Below, piece after piece: positions 16,607-25,321 of a DNA stretch of 64,000 nt. Positions within the stretch are counted from its first letter, which is position 1; each line of letters opens with the position of its first letter. A program made the position numbers and the translations under genes. Origin of the DNA: a bacterium (lineage in GTDB: Bacteria > Patescibacteriota > Saccharimonadia > Saccharimonadales > UBA4665); NCBI GenBank assembly GCA_021846445.1, contig JAJZWY010000002.1, positions 1 to 64,000 of the forward strand, given 5' to 3'. The notes under the pieces were generated by a model. That model was not told where the DNA came from and did not search any database. It was given only the letters and a program-made list of their open reading frames with translations.

Positions 16607-18313
16607 TTGAAAATATCTAAACCTAAATATTCTTCTAATAACTTTGAAGTTCGACTCATTTCTCTTTTTGTTTTATTTAATGGAATATATCTAGTTGGAA
16701 GTACTTTAATTAGACAATTAATTGCCAATCATCGTTTTGCAGATATTACTTATTTCTCAAATGACCTAAATCTAATCGTTGCTCTTAGCTTGATATATCT
16801 TGCTTCATTATTGGCAAGAAGAAAAAAGAGTGCTTTTTATTTTAGTATTGTTGCATATACTATTTACTTCTTGTCTAACATAGAAAACTATCTAAATCTT
16901 AGTAGTTTGAAACATATTGGTATTGGTTTATTTTTAAGAGAGTTATTGATTCCAGTTATTATTTTATTACTTTTGTTATTAAATCGACCTAAATTTGTTG
17001 TTAAAAGTGATATTCAAAGTTTTAAAACGGCTGTTCAGCTTTCATTATTATTAATTGTTATTGTCGGAATTTTTGGTACGGCTGGATTTATTGTTCTAGG
17101 TAAATCTGGCTTTCATCGAAATCTATCTATTCTAACGGCAGTTCATTATACTTTTGATCAAGTTAATCTAACTACTAATAAGCCCCTTCATGTTTACTCT
17201 CCAAAAGCTCAGCTATTTACCGAATCTTTGCGAATCATATCTGTATTTAGTCTGATTTATGTCTTCTTATTATTTTTTAAACCAATTAAAGATAAATATA
17301 GCTCAAGAACCAATTTAGAAAGATTTAGGAATTTACTTTATAGTCAAGAAGATTCAAGAAGTGAAGATTTTTTTAAGATATGGCCAGAGGATAAAAATTA
17401 TTTCTTTGATCAAACTAGGACTAGTGGTCTAGGATATCGAGTAAATCATCGTAATGCCTTAGTTTTGGGTGGTCCAACTGGTAAAAGAGCGAAGTTTAGG
17501 CAACTACTTGTTGAATTTAATGATTTTTGCAAAAGTAATGACTGGACCTGGGCCGTGATTCATACTGAGCATAAATACTTCGATATCTACGAATCGTTGG
17601 GTTTTAAGAAACAATTGATTGGCAAAGAAGCTATTGTTGATCTAGATAATTTTATAAAAAACCAAAAAGAAGATAAATATTTTAGAAACATATTAAATCG
17701 TTTCAATAGCCGAGGGTACAGTTACAGTTTGATTAAACCTCCTCACGAGACAACTGTATTGTTGAGATTAAAACAAATATCTGACCAATGGTTAAGAACT
17801 AAGGGTCACGTTGAGAGAGGGTTTGCAATGGGTTGGTTTAATTTTAAGTATATTAATCTATGTGATTTAATTGTTGCTAAGGATAATCAAGGGATAATTC
17901 AGGGTTTTGTTAACATTATCCCTGCGCCTTATGATAAAACTGAAGCTACTTATGATTTAATGCGCTCCACAAAAGAAGCAGCCGGGAATGTTAATGATTT
18001 TCTGGTGCTCAGTTTAATTAATGAACTAAAGCATCAAGGATATAAAAGATTGAACATGGGATTATGTCCTTTGGTTGGCGTGAACGACGAAAAGACATCA
18101 GATTCCCAATTAATTAATGGACTCCTAAAACTTGCTTACGCTAATGGTAATCACTTTTATTCGTTCAATGGACTCTATAGATTTAAAAATAAGTATTATC
18201 CAAAATGGAGGAGTAGATACATTCTCTATAGAGGTGGAATAACTCAATTTTCTAAAATTAACAGATCCTTGATGTTAATAATGAGAAAATCAGCATCGTC
18301 AAAACGTTTTTAG
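16607..18313 (+). CDS. MprF-like membrane protein with DUF2156 aminoacyl-transferase domain
   Basis: A 568-residue protein. The N-terminal third has about six hydrophobic segments (roughly 15-225), including LLLLLLNRPK and a segment before residue 220. The C-terminal half is a DUF2156/LPG-synthase domain with a tandem GNAT fold: GYRVNHRNALVLGGPTG, WTWAVIHTEHKYFDIYESLG, GFAMGWFNF, and the late motif LNMGLCPLVG. MprF-type enzymes move lysine or alanine from aminoacyl-tRNA to phosphatidylglycerol, which reduces killing by cationic peptides. The membrane part is shorter than in full MprF, so flippase function is doubtful. The start is TTG without a ribosome-binding site and is the least certain part. 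The stop is 3 bases from that of convergent rplA. Confidence 0.85.
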   Translation: MKISKPKYSSNNFEVRLISLFVLFNGIYLVGSTLIRQLIANHRFADITYFSNDLNLIVALSLIYLASLLARRKKSAFYFSIVAYTIYFLSNIENYLNLSSLKHIGIGLFLRELLIPVIILLLLLLNRPKFVVKSDIQSFKTAVQLSLLLIVIVGIFGTAGFIVLGKSGFHRNLSILTAVHYTFDQVNLTTNKPLHVYSPKAQLFTESLRIISVFSLIYVFLLFFKPIKDKYSSRTNLERFRNLLYSQEDSRSEDFFKIWPEDKNYFFDQTRTSGLGYRVNHRNALVLGGPTGKRAKFRQLLVEFNDFCKSNDWTWAVIHTEHKYFDIYESLGFKKQLIGKEAIVDLDNFIKNQKEDKYFRNILNRFNSRGYSYSLIKPPHETTVLLRLKQISDQWLRTKGHVERGFAMGWFNFKYINLCDLIVAKDNQGIIQGFVNIIPAPYDKTEATYDLMRSTKEAAGNVNDFLVLSLINELKHQGYKRLNMGLCPLVGVNDEKTSDSQLINGLLKLAYANGNHFYSFNGLYRFKNKYYPKWRSRYILYRGGITQFSKINRSLMLIMRKSASSKRF

Positions 18314-18316
18314 TTT

Positions 18317-19210
18317 TTAGAGATTTGCTAAGTTAAGTTTAATGGATGGACCCATTGTAGTTGTTAAGTATACCGACTTAATAAATGTTGATTTTAGGGA
18401 ACTTGGTTTGTTTGATTTAACACTATCAATTAAAGCTTCTATGTTTTTTAGAATCTGGACTGGTTCAAAACTAACCTTTCCAACTGAGCAATGGATTATC
18501 CCATTGCTATCGACCCGATATTCAATCTTACCATTTCGAGAATCATTATAGGTCTTATTTATATCCGTTGTTACGGTTCCGCTTTTTGGGTTTGGCATTA
18601 GACCTCGAGGTCCGAGTAATTTTGCATATTTAGCTAATTTAGGCATTAAGGAAGGCGTGGTTATTAATACGTCAAAATTTAGTTCACCTCTGTCTAATAA
18701 TTGTAAGAAATCATCACCTCCAACTAGATCAGCACCTATTTTTTTTAGCTCGGGATCATCGGAATAGATGGCTACTCTTATCTTTTTGCCATTGCCATAG
18801 GGTAGAGTTAGGCTATCTCTGATATTATGATCTGCGTGTCTTCGGTCAATATTCAAGCTTATATGAATTTCTACACTTGAATCAAATTTAGTTTTCGATG
18901 TTTTGGGTAATAATTCAATCGCTTCTTCGAGGGCGTATTCCTTAGTATGATCAATAAGAGTATAGCTATCCTTATATTTTTTAGACTTACGTTCATGTAT
19001 GGGTCTAGTTTTTGGTGTAGCCTTGCTTTCGATATTTTTAGGCTCAGACTTCCTTTGTTCTTTTTTTAAGGCTTCCTCTTTTTGGGAAATAGTCTTTTTA
19101 CTCCGCTTACCAGCTTTTGAAAATGTAGTTTCGGGAATGACTGTGTTAGTTCTTTTTTTAGGCTGTTCTTTTGTTTTTTCGGATACTTGTTCTTCTTTTT
19201 TGGATGGCAT
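18317..19210 (-). CDS. rplA: 50S ribosomal protein L1 with charged N-terminal extension
   Basis: The L1 stalk protein. The conserved part starts near residue 85 (YALEEAIELLPKTSK) and includes VEIHISLNIDRRHADHNIRDS, the PNPKSGTVTTDI signature and a normal end. The first 80 or so residues are an extra Lys/Glu/Ser/Thr-rich low-complexity tail, mostly disordered in appearance, bringing the protein to 297 residues against about 230 normally. Presence of L1 is informative because some CPR groups lack it. It follows rplK, with a perfect hairpin between them. Confidence 0.96.
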   Translation of the reverse strand: MPSKKEEQVSEKTKEQPKKRTNTVIPETTFSKAGKRSKKTISQKEEALKKEQRKSEPKNIESKATPKTRPIHERKSKKYKDSYTLIDHTKEYALEEAIELLPKTSKTKFDSSVEIHISLNIDRRHADHNIRDSLTLPYGNGKKIRVAIYSDDPELKKIGADLVGGDDFLQLLDRGELNFDVLITTPSLMPKLAKYAKLLGPRGLMPNPKSGTVTTDINKTYNDSRNGKIEYRVDSNGIIHCSVGKVSFEPVQILKNIEALIDSVKSNKPSSLKSTFIKSVYLTTTMGPSIKLNLANL

Positions 19211-19233
19211 ATTTACTCCTTTTTAGTACTAAC

Positions 19234-19256
19234 GATTAACTTATGTCAAGTTAATC
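19234..19256 (-). promoter_or_regulatory. Perfect hairpin between rplK and rplA
   Basis: GATTAACTT and AAGTTAATC form a 9-bp perfect stem around a 5-base loop on either strand. It lies 24 bases before the rplA ATG, just upstream of the AAGGAG ribosome-binding site. No T-run follows, so it is not a standard terminator. L1 represses its own operon through an mRNA structure in many bacteria, so an L1-binding or attenuation role is plausible. Confidence 0.5.
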
Positions 19257-19272
19257 TCCTAAATATTTAATG

Positions 19273-19704
19273 TTATTCTTCTATCTCGACTCCCATACTT
19301 CGTGCAGTACCGGCAACCATTTTCATGATTGATTTTATATCTTCGCTGTTCATGTCTTCAGCTTTGATCTTGGCAATATCTTCTAAATCCTGACTAGTTA
19401 GTTTTTTGGTTATTTTTTCACTATTTGGTTTTCCAGAACCCTTATCAATCGATAGTTTATTACGAATTAAGTCATCTGTCGGTGTTCCGACAACTCGAAA
19501 AGACATAGTTTTGTCCTCATATATTGTAATATGGGCAGTAACGTCTTTTCCATTGAGATCTTTGGTTTGAGAATTAAATGGATTAACGAAATCCATCATA
19601 TTTACACCGTATTGTCCCAGAGTACTACCAACTGGAGGTCCCGCACTAGCTTGTCCAGCTTTTAATTTTAATTTCAAATTTGCCTTAACCTTTTTTACAG
19701 CCAT
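19273..19704 (-). CDS. rplK: 50S ribosomal protein L11
   Basis: Part of the GTPase-associated centre with 23S rRNA. The N-terminal domain has LKLKAGQASAGPPVGSTLGQ and the hinge precedes the RNA-binding C-terminal domain; the end reads GTARSMGVEIEE. 143 residues is standard. It has a good ribosome-binding site and begins 9 bases after nusG. Confidence 0.98.
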   Translation of the reverse strand: MAVKKVKANLKLKLKAGQASAGPPVGSTLGQYGVNMMDFVNPFNSQTKDLNGKDVTAHITIYEDKTMSFRVVGTPTDDLIRNKLSIDKGSGKPNSEKITKKLTSQDLEDIAKIKAEDMNSEDIKSIMKMVAGTARSMGVEIEE

Positions 19705-19713
19705 ATTTTCTCC

Positions 19714-20265
19714 TTAAACTTTTTTAACCTGCAAACTATCTAATTCTACAGGAGTTTCTCTACCAAACATACTTACTAATATTTTTAGTTTACCTTTTTG
19801 AAGATCAACGTCGTTGATTGTTCCATCAAAGCCCTTAAATGGACCGTCAATGATATTCACTACTTCACCGACGATGAAGTCCATTTTATGTTTAGGCTGT
19901 TCTAGTCCCATTCGTTTTTGAATCTTTTCGATTTCTTCTGGTTCAATTGGACTTGGTTCTGTGCCACTTCCAACGAAGCCAGTAACGCTTGGTGTATTAC
20001 GGACTATATACCATGAATCATCGGAAATTTTCATCAGAACTAATACGTACCCTTGGAAGATTTTTTTTTCAACTATTTTCCTCTTGCCGTTTCTTATTTC
20101 AATCATTTTCTCTTTAGGTACTAAAACATCAAAAATTTTATCTTTCATATCGAGACTATTTGCTCTTTGACGAATACTTTCGGCTACTTTTTCTTCGTAT
20201 CCACTGTATGTATGGATTGCGTACCATTTTTTAGTGTTGTCTTGATGTTTTGCGATTGTTGCCAT
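19714..20265 (-). CDS. nusG: Transcription termination/antitermination factor NusG
   Basis: Binds the RNA polymerase clamp and links it to Rho or the ribosome. The NGN domain begins with KKWYAIHTYSGYEEKVAESI, and the C-terminal KOW domain has VGEVVNIIDGPFKGFDGTI. 183 residues with no insertion domain. It lies between secE and rplK, the near-universal order, with 9-base gaps on each side. Confidence 0.98.
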   Translation of the reverse strand: MATIAKHQDNTKKWYAIHTYSGYEEKVAESIRQRANSLDMKDKIFDVLVPKEKMIEIRNGKRKIVEKKIFQGYVLVLMKISDDSWYIVRNTPSVTGFVGSGTEPSPIEPEEIEKIQKRMGLEQPKHKMDFIVGEVVNIIDGPFKGFDGTINDVDLQKGKLKILVSMFGRETPVELDSLQVKKV

Positions 20266-20274
20266 CGTTACTCC

Positions 20275-20682
20275 TTATTTTAACAAAATGAACTTAAATA
20301 TTTTACCCAATCCATAATCTAATAGTGCCACCGAAACTCCAAAAATAATGGCGAAAATGACGACCGCATAAGTAAGCTTTAAGCTTAGCCTAAAATTTGG
20401 CCATGTTACGCCTTTTAGCTCGGCAAATGAATTTCGTATATATCTTGGATAAATAATTAAGCTTAAAATCTCTAAGACCTTGAAGATAATTCTAAAGATT
20501 AAATATTTTTTTAATTTCAGAATTTCTTTTTTAAGGAAACTTAATAGCCAGAATATTTTTCCAAAAAGCTTAGAAGTCTTTTTTTTCTTAACTTTCGGTA
20601 GTTTATTCTGTTGGTTTAATTTATCTCTAAACGTTTCAGGATTTTTAAATCGCCTCTTCCGAGGAGTTACTTCTTTAACCAA
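20275..20682 (-). CDS. secE: Preprotein translocase subunit SecE with basic N-terminal extension
   Basis: The conserved SecE part lies at the end: an amphipathic helix with NSFAELKGVTWPNF (about 88-101) followed by one membrane segment (about 106-128). The first 75 residues are very basic and include one moderately hydrophobic stretch. The total of 135 residues exceeds the roughly 60-residue single-span form. The start is TTG, fixed by AAGGGG 7 bases upstream. It pairs with SecY, encoded at 38.3 kb; no secG is seen in the window. Confidence 0.92.
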   Translation of the reverse strand: MVKEVTPRKRRFKNPETFRDKLNQQNKLPKVKKKKTSKLFGKIFWLLSFLKKEILKLKKYLIFRIIFKVLEILSLIIYPRYIRNSFAELKGVTWPNFRLSLKLTYAVVIFAIIFGVSVALLDYGLGKIFKFILLK

Positions 20683-20705
20683 GACAATACCCCTTAAACT
20701 TAAAA

Positions 20706-20724
20706 ACCTACAATATTTGTAGGT
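20706..20724 (-). repeat. 19-base inverted repeat in the secE leader
   Basis: ACCTACAA and TTGTAGGT form a perfect 8-bp stem with a 3-base loop, followed on the minus strand by five T. It lies at the start of the predicted secE-nusG-rplKA transcript, about 24 bases before the TTG start. It could stabilise the 5' end, act as an operator or terminate early. Confidence 0.55.
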
Positions 20725-20735
20725 CTATGTTGTCA

Positions 20736-20763
20736 ATTCTAACAGATATAAAGTTAAAGTCAA
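20736..20763 (-). promoter_or_regulatory. Probable secE-nusG-rplKA promoter
   Basis: On the minus strand TTGACT (758-763) and TAGAAT (736-741) are 16 bases apart. Transcription would start near 20729, just before the inverted repeat. Confidence 0.55.
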
Positions 20764-21137
20764 TAGCTACTTTTGTTCAACGCTAAAGAGTGCCTAAAAC
20801 CAGCTATTACATTTGAGCTACTTGATCTGTAAGCCTATATTTTAAGCGATTCCCGGTGGACTGGAGAAAGGCAACTGTAGAAGCAGTCTATATGGGAGTC
20901 AATAAAGCCTTAACTATTAACAGTTTAATTTACTGCCATGATTAGCACACTTTAAGCATTATTTCAGAATTAGAAAAGACCTAGCTTTGTAATTAGTTTT
21001 ATATAGCATTTGTGGAGTATTTTCTTTTTGATAACTTATTAACATACTCAAAGTGTAAATAGGACTCTTGGAAAATATTTAATTTAAAAAACTTAAAATT
21101 TAGGCATATTCATTTTATTTGTTATTATTGTTTTGTA
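20764..21137. other. Non-coding divergent region with a possible structured RNA
   Basis: No convincing open frame on either strand. The most ordered part is 20851-20897, where TCCC pairs with GGGA and GACTG with CAGTC in a nested arrangement around a purine-rich loop. It is less AT-rich than its surroundings. I cannot match it to a known RNA family and the strand is not determined. The rest must include the promoter of the GT2 gene at 21138. Confidence 0.4.
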
Positions 21138-22655
21138 GTGATCAATTTAAATTATCTATATTTTTCATTCCTTTATAGTTTTTCGGTTGTTAGTTTTTAT
21201 AGCTACATAATTAGTTATTTTAAAAGTATTTTATTAAATAAGATCTTAGCTGTGATTGGGATTATATTTGATTTAAATATTCTGATTATTTTCCTGATTC
21301 TAGTGTTTAAAATAGCCTTTTCGAGATCTCAAATTCTGTTTGATCTTTTAATAATAGTGACTTTTGGGGTTAGTATTCTGTTTCAAATAATTAATAAGTT
21401 AAGACTCTATAAACATTTAAGCAATGTTCTTTATTTGAAAAAATCCTATTTGATTAATCTTGGCATAATGATTGGTTTCCAATTAATTATATTAATTAGC
21501 TATTTCTTAAAATTTAATATTTTTGCCCTTTTATCGGTACTCTTTTCAGTTTTAATTTTTGGAGCAATTTTTAAAAATTACCGAAAATTATATAGGAGGA
21601 AATTTAATTTGAATAAATTTGTAGACGATAATTCTTTACCTTCAATTAGTGTAGCTATTCCGACTAGGAATGAGACAACGGATTTAATTAATATTTTAAA
21701 AACAGTAATCGATTGTGATTATCCAAAGTTAGAAATTTTAGTGTTAGACGATTGTTCTTCGTCACCTAAGACCGCTCAAATCATTCGTCAGTTTTCGCAT
21801 GATGGAGTTATTTTTGTTCAAGGAAATACTCCCCCAAAAGATTTTTTAGCTAAGAATTATGCCTATCAGCAATTATACGATGCGTCTAATGGTGAATATA
21901 TTATTTTTATGGGTGTAGATTGTCGTGTTGATCGGTATTTCTTAAGACGAATTATTGAATTTATGCTTACTAAAAACAAAAAAATGGTTAGTGTCTTGCC
22001 AATTAATGAAATAGCCCGAAAAAGAGATTTTTATAAAGTGATTCCGCAAACCCTTAGATACTCTTGGGAACTAGCATTTTTCAGAAGATTCGTTAATCGT
22101 CCTCCAGTACTTAGTAGTTGCTGGGCAACAAGTCGAGATCTTTTGTTGAAATTTGGTGGCTTTGAGGGCCTAAAGAAGGATATTATCCCGGAAAGAACTA
22201 TTGCAAATCAGGCACTTAGTTTAGGAGACTTCTATTCTTTTTTAATTGCCAATGAGCAACTTAAGATTTCAAGTGTTAAACAATATAATGAACAGTTAAA
22301 TACGGCTATTAGAGTTAAGTATCCAACCTTAAAGCGTAATTTGGGCTATATTTTAATTATTATTACTATTCAATTTACGGTGTTCTTTTTGCCAATTTTA
22401 GAAATAATTAATGGATTTATGAACGGAAATAATTTGATTTCTTACACTTTTATAGTGGTATTATTGATAAATTGGGTATCCTATTTCTTTATTTTGAAAA
22501 TTACTACTCGTAAAAATCTATACTTCCATTCGATTAGTTATCTATGGGCATTTGGATTAGATATTTATCTTTGGGTTTTATCCAGTTTAAAGTACGAATT
22601 TGGAAAAGTTGTTTGGAAAGACAGAAATATTTGTATACCGGTCAGAAAATTTTGA
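21138..22655 (+). CDS. Membrane glycosyltransferase family 2
   Basis: A 505-residue GT2 enzyme. About four or five hydrophobic segments open the protein (1-150). The catalytic domain then begins at SISVAIPTRNE and continues with LEILVLDDCSS, KDFLAKNYAYQQLYDASNGE and the metal-binding region FMGVDCRVD. A Q-x-x-R-W-like helix region and two or three C-terminal membrane segments follow. The layout resembles processive or lipid-sugar transferases that build surface glycolipids. The acceptor is unknown. The start is GTG with no ribosome-binding site, so the exact N-terminus is uncertain. The stop lies 3 bases from the convergent histidine kinase. Confidence 0.88.
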   Translation: MINLNYLYFSFLYSFSVVSFYSYIISYFKSILLNKILAVIGIIFDLNILIIFLILVFKIAFSRSQILFDLLIIVTFGVSILFQIINKLRLYKHLSNVLYLKKSYLINLGIMIGFQLIILISYFLKFNIFALLSVLFSVLIFGAIFKNYRKLYRRKFNLNKFVDDNSLPSISVAIPTRNETTDLINILKTVIDCDYPKLEILVLDDCSSSPKTAQIIRQFSHDGVIFVQGNTPPKDFLAKNYAYQQLYDASNGEYIIFMGVDCRVDRYFLRRIIEFMLTKNKKMVSVLPINEIARKRDFYKVIPQTLRYSWELAFFRRFVNRPPVLSSCWATSRDLLLKFGGFEGLKKDIIPERTIANQALSLGDFYSFLIANEQLKISSVKQYNEQLNTAIRVKYPTLKRNLGYILIIITIQFTVFFLPILEIINGFMNGNNLISYTFIVVLLINWVSYFFILKITTRKNLYFHSISYLWAFGLDIYLWVLSSLKYEFGKVVWKDRNICIPVRKF

Positions 22656-22658
22656 GAT

Positions 22659-23753
22659 TTAGAGGTTCGGGACCTTTAGTCTAAAGGTTGAACCGTGATT
22701 TAAGGTTGATTCTATTTGAACTTCTGCACCAATAAGCGTAATTAATTTTTTAGTTACGTAAAGACCTAAACCAGTACCCATTGTTTGTTTAGTTCTGTAA
22801 TCTTCACTTCTAAAAAACTTATCAAACACTTTTTTTTGATCATTTTTGCTAATACCTATCCCGCTGTCTGTCACTTCGAAAATAATACCATCTGGATAAG
22901 GTTTTGCGCCAATACTGATAAAGCCTGAATAGGTGTATTTAATGGCATTAGTGATAAAGTTTTGGAGTATTTCTTTGAGGTATAGTTCTGAGGTATTTAG
23001 CAATCTAATTTCTGGAGAGAGTTCTTTAATGAATTTAATTTTCTTGGCAATAATTTCTGGATAATAATTTTTATACAATTCATCAATTAGCGAAACTACG
23101 TTAATCTTGATGCAGTCTAGTTTTAGGATATCTCTATCTGCTCTGGATAGAGTCGAGAGATCGTTAACCATATCGGCAAGATAAAGAATTTGGGAATGGG
23201 CGTTGCTAAGAGCTTGTTTGATAGCGCCTATATCTTTTGTTTTATCTGCTATGAATAGAGCATTGGAAATATTGCCTTCAGAAATTGCTATTGGTGTTCT
23301 AAGTTCATGGCTGACCACACTAATAAATTCATCTCTTTCTTCTTCAAGCGATTTTTCTTGAGTTATATCTCTAATTAAAATAACGTAGGCTATTGCTAAT
23401 TTATCATTAAAGTTAGCCTTAATTGTTGAAATATTTAAATATAGATTAATCATCGGTTCATCATCGGGATACAGAAGCCTAAAATTTCTATAAGTTTCAG
23501 TAGAAGAAGTTTCTTGGATTATTTTATTAATATCAACAGGGTTATTTTGTTGATCGATTAATTTTAGTAATTGATTTATTTTTGTTTCTGGGCTAATTAC
23601 ATTTAGGTTGATGATATTTAGAGTAGCTCCATTATAAATCGATACGCTTAAATCCTTGCGTAGAGCAATTACTCCTTCGGATACAGAGTTTATAAGAGTA
23701 ATTAAAGTATTTTTTGAAATTCGTTCAGGCTCTGATTTTTTTTGTTTAGGCAT
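22659..23753 (-). CDS. Soluble PAS-domain sensor histidine kinase
   Basis: A 364-residue kinase with no membrane segment, so it senses a cytoplasmic signal. A PAS-like domain covers about 15-130. The HisKA phosphoacceptor is His149 in SVVSHELRTP. The HATPase domain has the N box around Asn265-Asn269, the G1 box DSGIG (296-300) and the G2 box GTGLGL (326-331). No response regulator is encoded nearby, so the partner must lie elsewhere. TAAAAT (23760-23765) stands exactly 6 bases before the ATG with no ribosome-binding site: a leaderless gene. Confidence 0.93.
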   Translation of the reverse strand: MPKQKKSEPERISKNTLITLINSVSEGVIALRKDLSVSIYNGATLNIINLNVISPETKINQLLKLIDQQNNPVDINKIIQETSSTETYRNFRLLYPDDEPMINLYLNISTIKANFNDKLAIAYVILIRDITQEKSLEEERDEFISVVSHELRTPIAISEGNISNALFIADKTKDIGAIKQALSNAHSQILYLADMVNDLSTLSRADRDILKLDCIKINVVSLIDELYKNYYPEIIAKKIKFIKELSPEIRLLNTSELYLKEILQNFITNAIKYTYSGFISIGAKPYPDGIIFEVTDSGIGISKNDQKKVFDKFFRSEDYRTKQTMGTGLGLYVTKKLITLIGAEVQIESTLNHGSTFRLKVPNL

Positions 23754-23788
23754 ATGCTTATTTTAGTAAATTAGTTTCTAAATTAAAA

Positions 23789-24472
23789 CTAATATATGTT
23801 TTCTTTTAATTTTTTACGAATTGTTTTATTGTTTGGCATTAATTGATCGAAATAGTTCCAAAAAGTTTTACTATGGTTCATTATTTTGGTATGAATTAAT
23901 TCGTGAACAATTACATAATCTATTAATTGCCACGGTAATTCTAATAAATTTTGATTTAAAGTAATTATTTGTTGGCTATTGCAACTACCCCATCTACTTT
24001 TTAAATTTCTTATTTTAAGTTGTTTGTAGAGAATATTATATTTTTGAGATAATTTTTCTAACCTTTGGGGGAGAAGTTGGCAAGCTTCTCTTTTTAATAC
24101 CTTTTTTGAAATATTGTTGATATAGTCTTGAACAGCTTCAGACTTAGGATCTAGGTCAAGAGGATGTTTGATAATTATTTCTGTCGCTCCCAGGATTGAT
24201 GAGCATTTATGAATATTTTCTGGTTTTAGCTTTAGGTAGTGATTTTTACCGATTCTGGAGTTATTTTGGTAAAATCTTCTATTTGGCTTTCTTTTTTTAA
24301 TCCAATCCATTTTGGATTGAGCAAAATTAAGTCCTTCTTGGTAACTACAATAGATGGGTATTGAGATATTAATTTGCGCAGATGAATTAATAGTTAGTTT
24401 TATCCGTCTTGATGTTTTATACTTTCTGATATTTATCTTTAAATCTTCAATATAAAATGATCGTTGGTTCAT
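23789..24472 (-). CDS. YgjP/SprT-like zinc metallopeptidase (DUF45)
   Basis: A 227-residue member of the YgjP/DUF45 group. The zinc-peptidase motif HELIH (190-194) is followed by His200 as the likely third ligand. WGSC (161-164) and LLELPWQLIDYVIVHELIH are characteristic. Family members are presumed peptidases; a physiological substrate is generally not known. The intact catalytic zinc site contrasts with the lost structural zinc sites elsewhere. It starts 6 bases after the end of the upstream P-loop kinase gene and is probably cotranscribed with it. Confidence 0.87.
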   Translation of the reverse strand: MNQRSFYIEDLKINIRKYKTSRRIKLTINSSAQINISIPIYCSYQEGLNFAQSKMDWIKKRKPNRRFYQNNSRIGKNHYLKLKPENIHKCSSILGATEIIIKHPLDLDPKSEAVQDYINNISKKVLKREACQLLPQRLEKLSQKYNILYKQLKIRNLKSRWGSCNSQQIITLNQNLLELPWQLIDYVIVHELIHTKIMNHSKTFWNYFDQLMPNNKTIRKKLKENIY

Positions 24473-24478
24473 TTAAAA

Positions 24479-25135
24479 TTAACGGATAAAAACGTTTCTT
24501 CGATTGAGGTCTACTCTTCCCTGAGCCTTTGGGATTAAATTGACCATTCCTGGTTTTGGTACCATCAAATTATCAGCTAGGTTAATTATTCCTCTATTAC
24601 TTAGTCCTGACAAAACGGCATTTCTTTGGGTATGGTAGAGATGTTTACCGCTAATTACGATAGTATCTTTTAGCACTGTGGGGTTTTGCATTTGTTTTAT
24701 GATCGCATCAAACGTTGTCCTATCCCATTTTGGAGCGTACTTATCGTCTTGTTTACGTTTATCCCTTCTAGCTATCCGCCCAAAACTTGTTTCCTCGTCA
24801 ATCTGGAGCCAAATAACAACAAATTCTGCAGAATATTTTAATGCTATATTTTTAAGCATAGTTCTTTGGGCATTGGTTAGAATATCGGCATCGTAAATGA
24901 CACTTAAGCCGGCACCCAAAAACTCTTCGGTCATATAGTTAATTAGTTGCCGGACAATCACATTTTCTTGTTTGTCATATCTTGGTTTTTCAAAGAGTTC
25001 AGATCTGATTCTATCGGATTGTAAATGAGCGACTTGAACTTCTTCAGCAAATTGTCTTGAAAAATATGTTCTTCCAGAGCCTGGATAACCATAGTAAACT
25101 ACTAAGAATGGCTTATTTGGGGTTAACTTAGTCAT
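24479..25135 (-). CDS. P-loop kinase, zeta-toxin/AAA_33-like
   Basis: A predicted small-molecule or nucleotide kinase of 218 residues from the chosen ATG. Walker A is GYPGSGRT (16-23), and a QSDRIRSELF segment follows at the usual base- or substrate-binding position. A later GRIARRDKRKQDDK stretch supplies lid arginines. An upstream in-frame start at 25201 would add 22 residues. I reject it because the -10-like hexamers TATAAG and TATAGT lie just before 25135, inside that extension. No antitoxin gene is adjacent, so a zeta-toxin role is unlikely. The substrate is unknown. Confidence 0.8.
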   Translation of the reverse strand: MTKLTPNKPFLVVYYGYPGSGRTYFSRQFAEEVQVAHLQSDRIRSELFEKPRYDKQENVIVRQLINYMTEEFLGAGLSVIYDADILTNAQRTMLKNIALKYSAEFVVIWLQIDEETSFGRIARRDKRKQDDKYAPKWDRTTFDAIIKQMQNPTVLKDTIVISGKHLYHTQRNAVLSGLSNRGIINLADNLMVPKPGMVNLIPKAQGRVDLNRRNVFIR

Positions 25136-25234
25136 ATTACTATACTTATAGCAGATTTTGATGAATTTGCAAAATAAATAAATTGTTCTATTATTATCCA
25201 CTCCTTTGATATAATTATTTTAGGTTAAAAACCT

Positions 25235-25310
25235 AGGGGAGTAGCTCAGTTGGTAGAGCGTTGGTCTCCAAAACCAAAGGTTGCAGGTTCGAAACCTGTC
25301 TCCCCTGCCA
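25235..25310 (+). tRNA. tRNA-Trp (anticodon CCA)
   Basis: Acceptor AGGGGAG/CTCCCCT; anticodon stem TTGGT/ACCAA around the loop CTCCAAA, anticodon CCA; T loop TTCGAAA; encoded CCA at 308-310. TATAAT (25210-25215) sits 20 bases upstream. A CCA anticodon, together with UGA stops, fits the standard code. Confidence 0.96.
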
Positions 25311-25321
25311 AATTCTCTAAT

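Noticed and set aside
24479-25135. Zeta-toxin/antitoxin system
   Set aside because: The P-loop kinase resembles zeta toxins but no antitoxin is encoded beside it; the other kinase at 51197 also lacks a partner.
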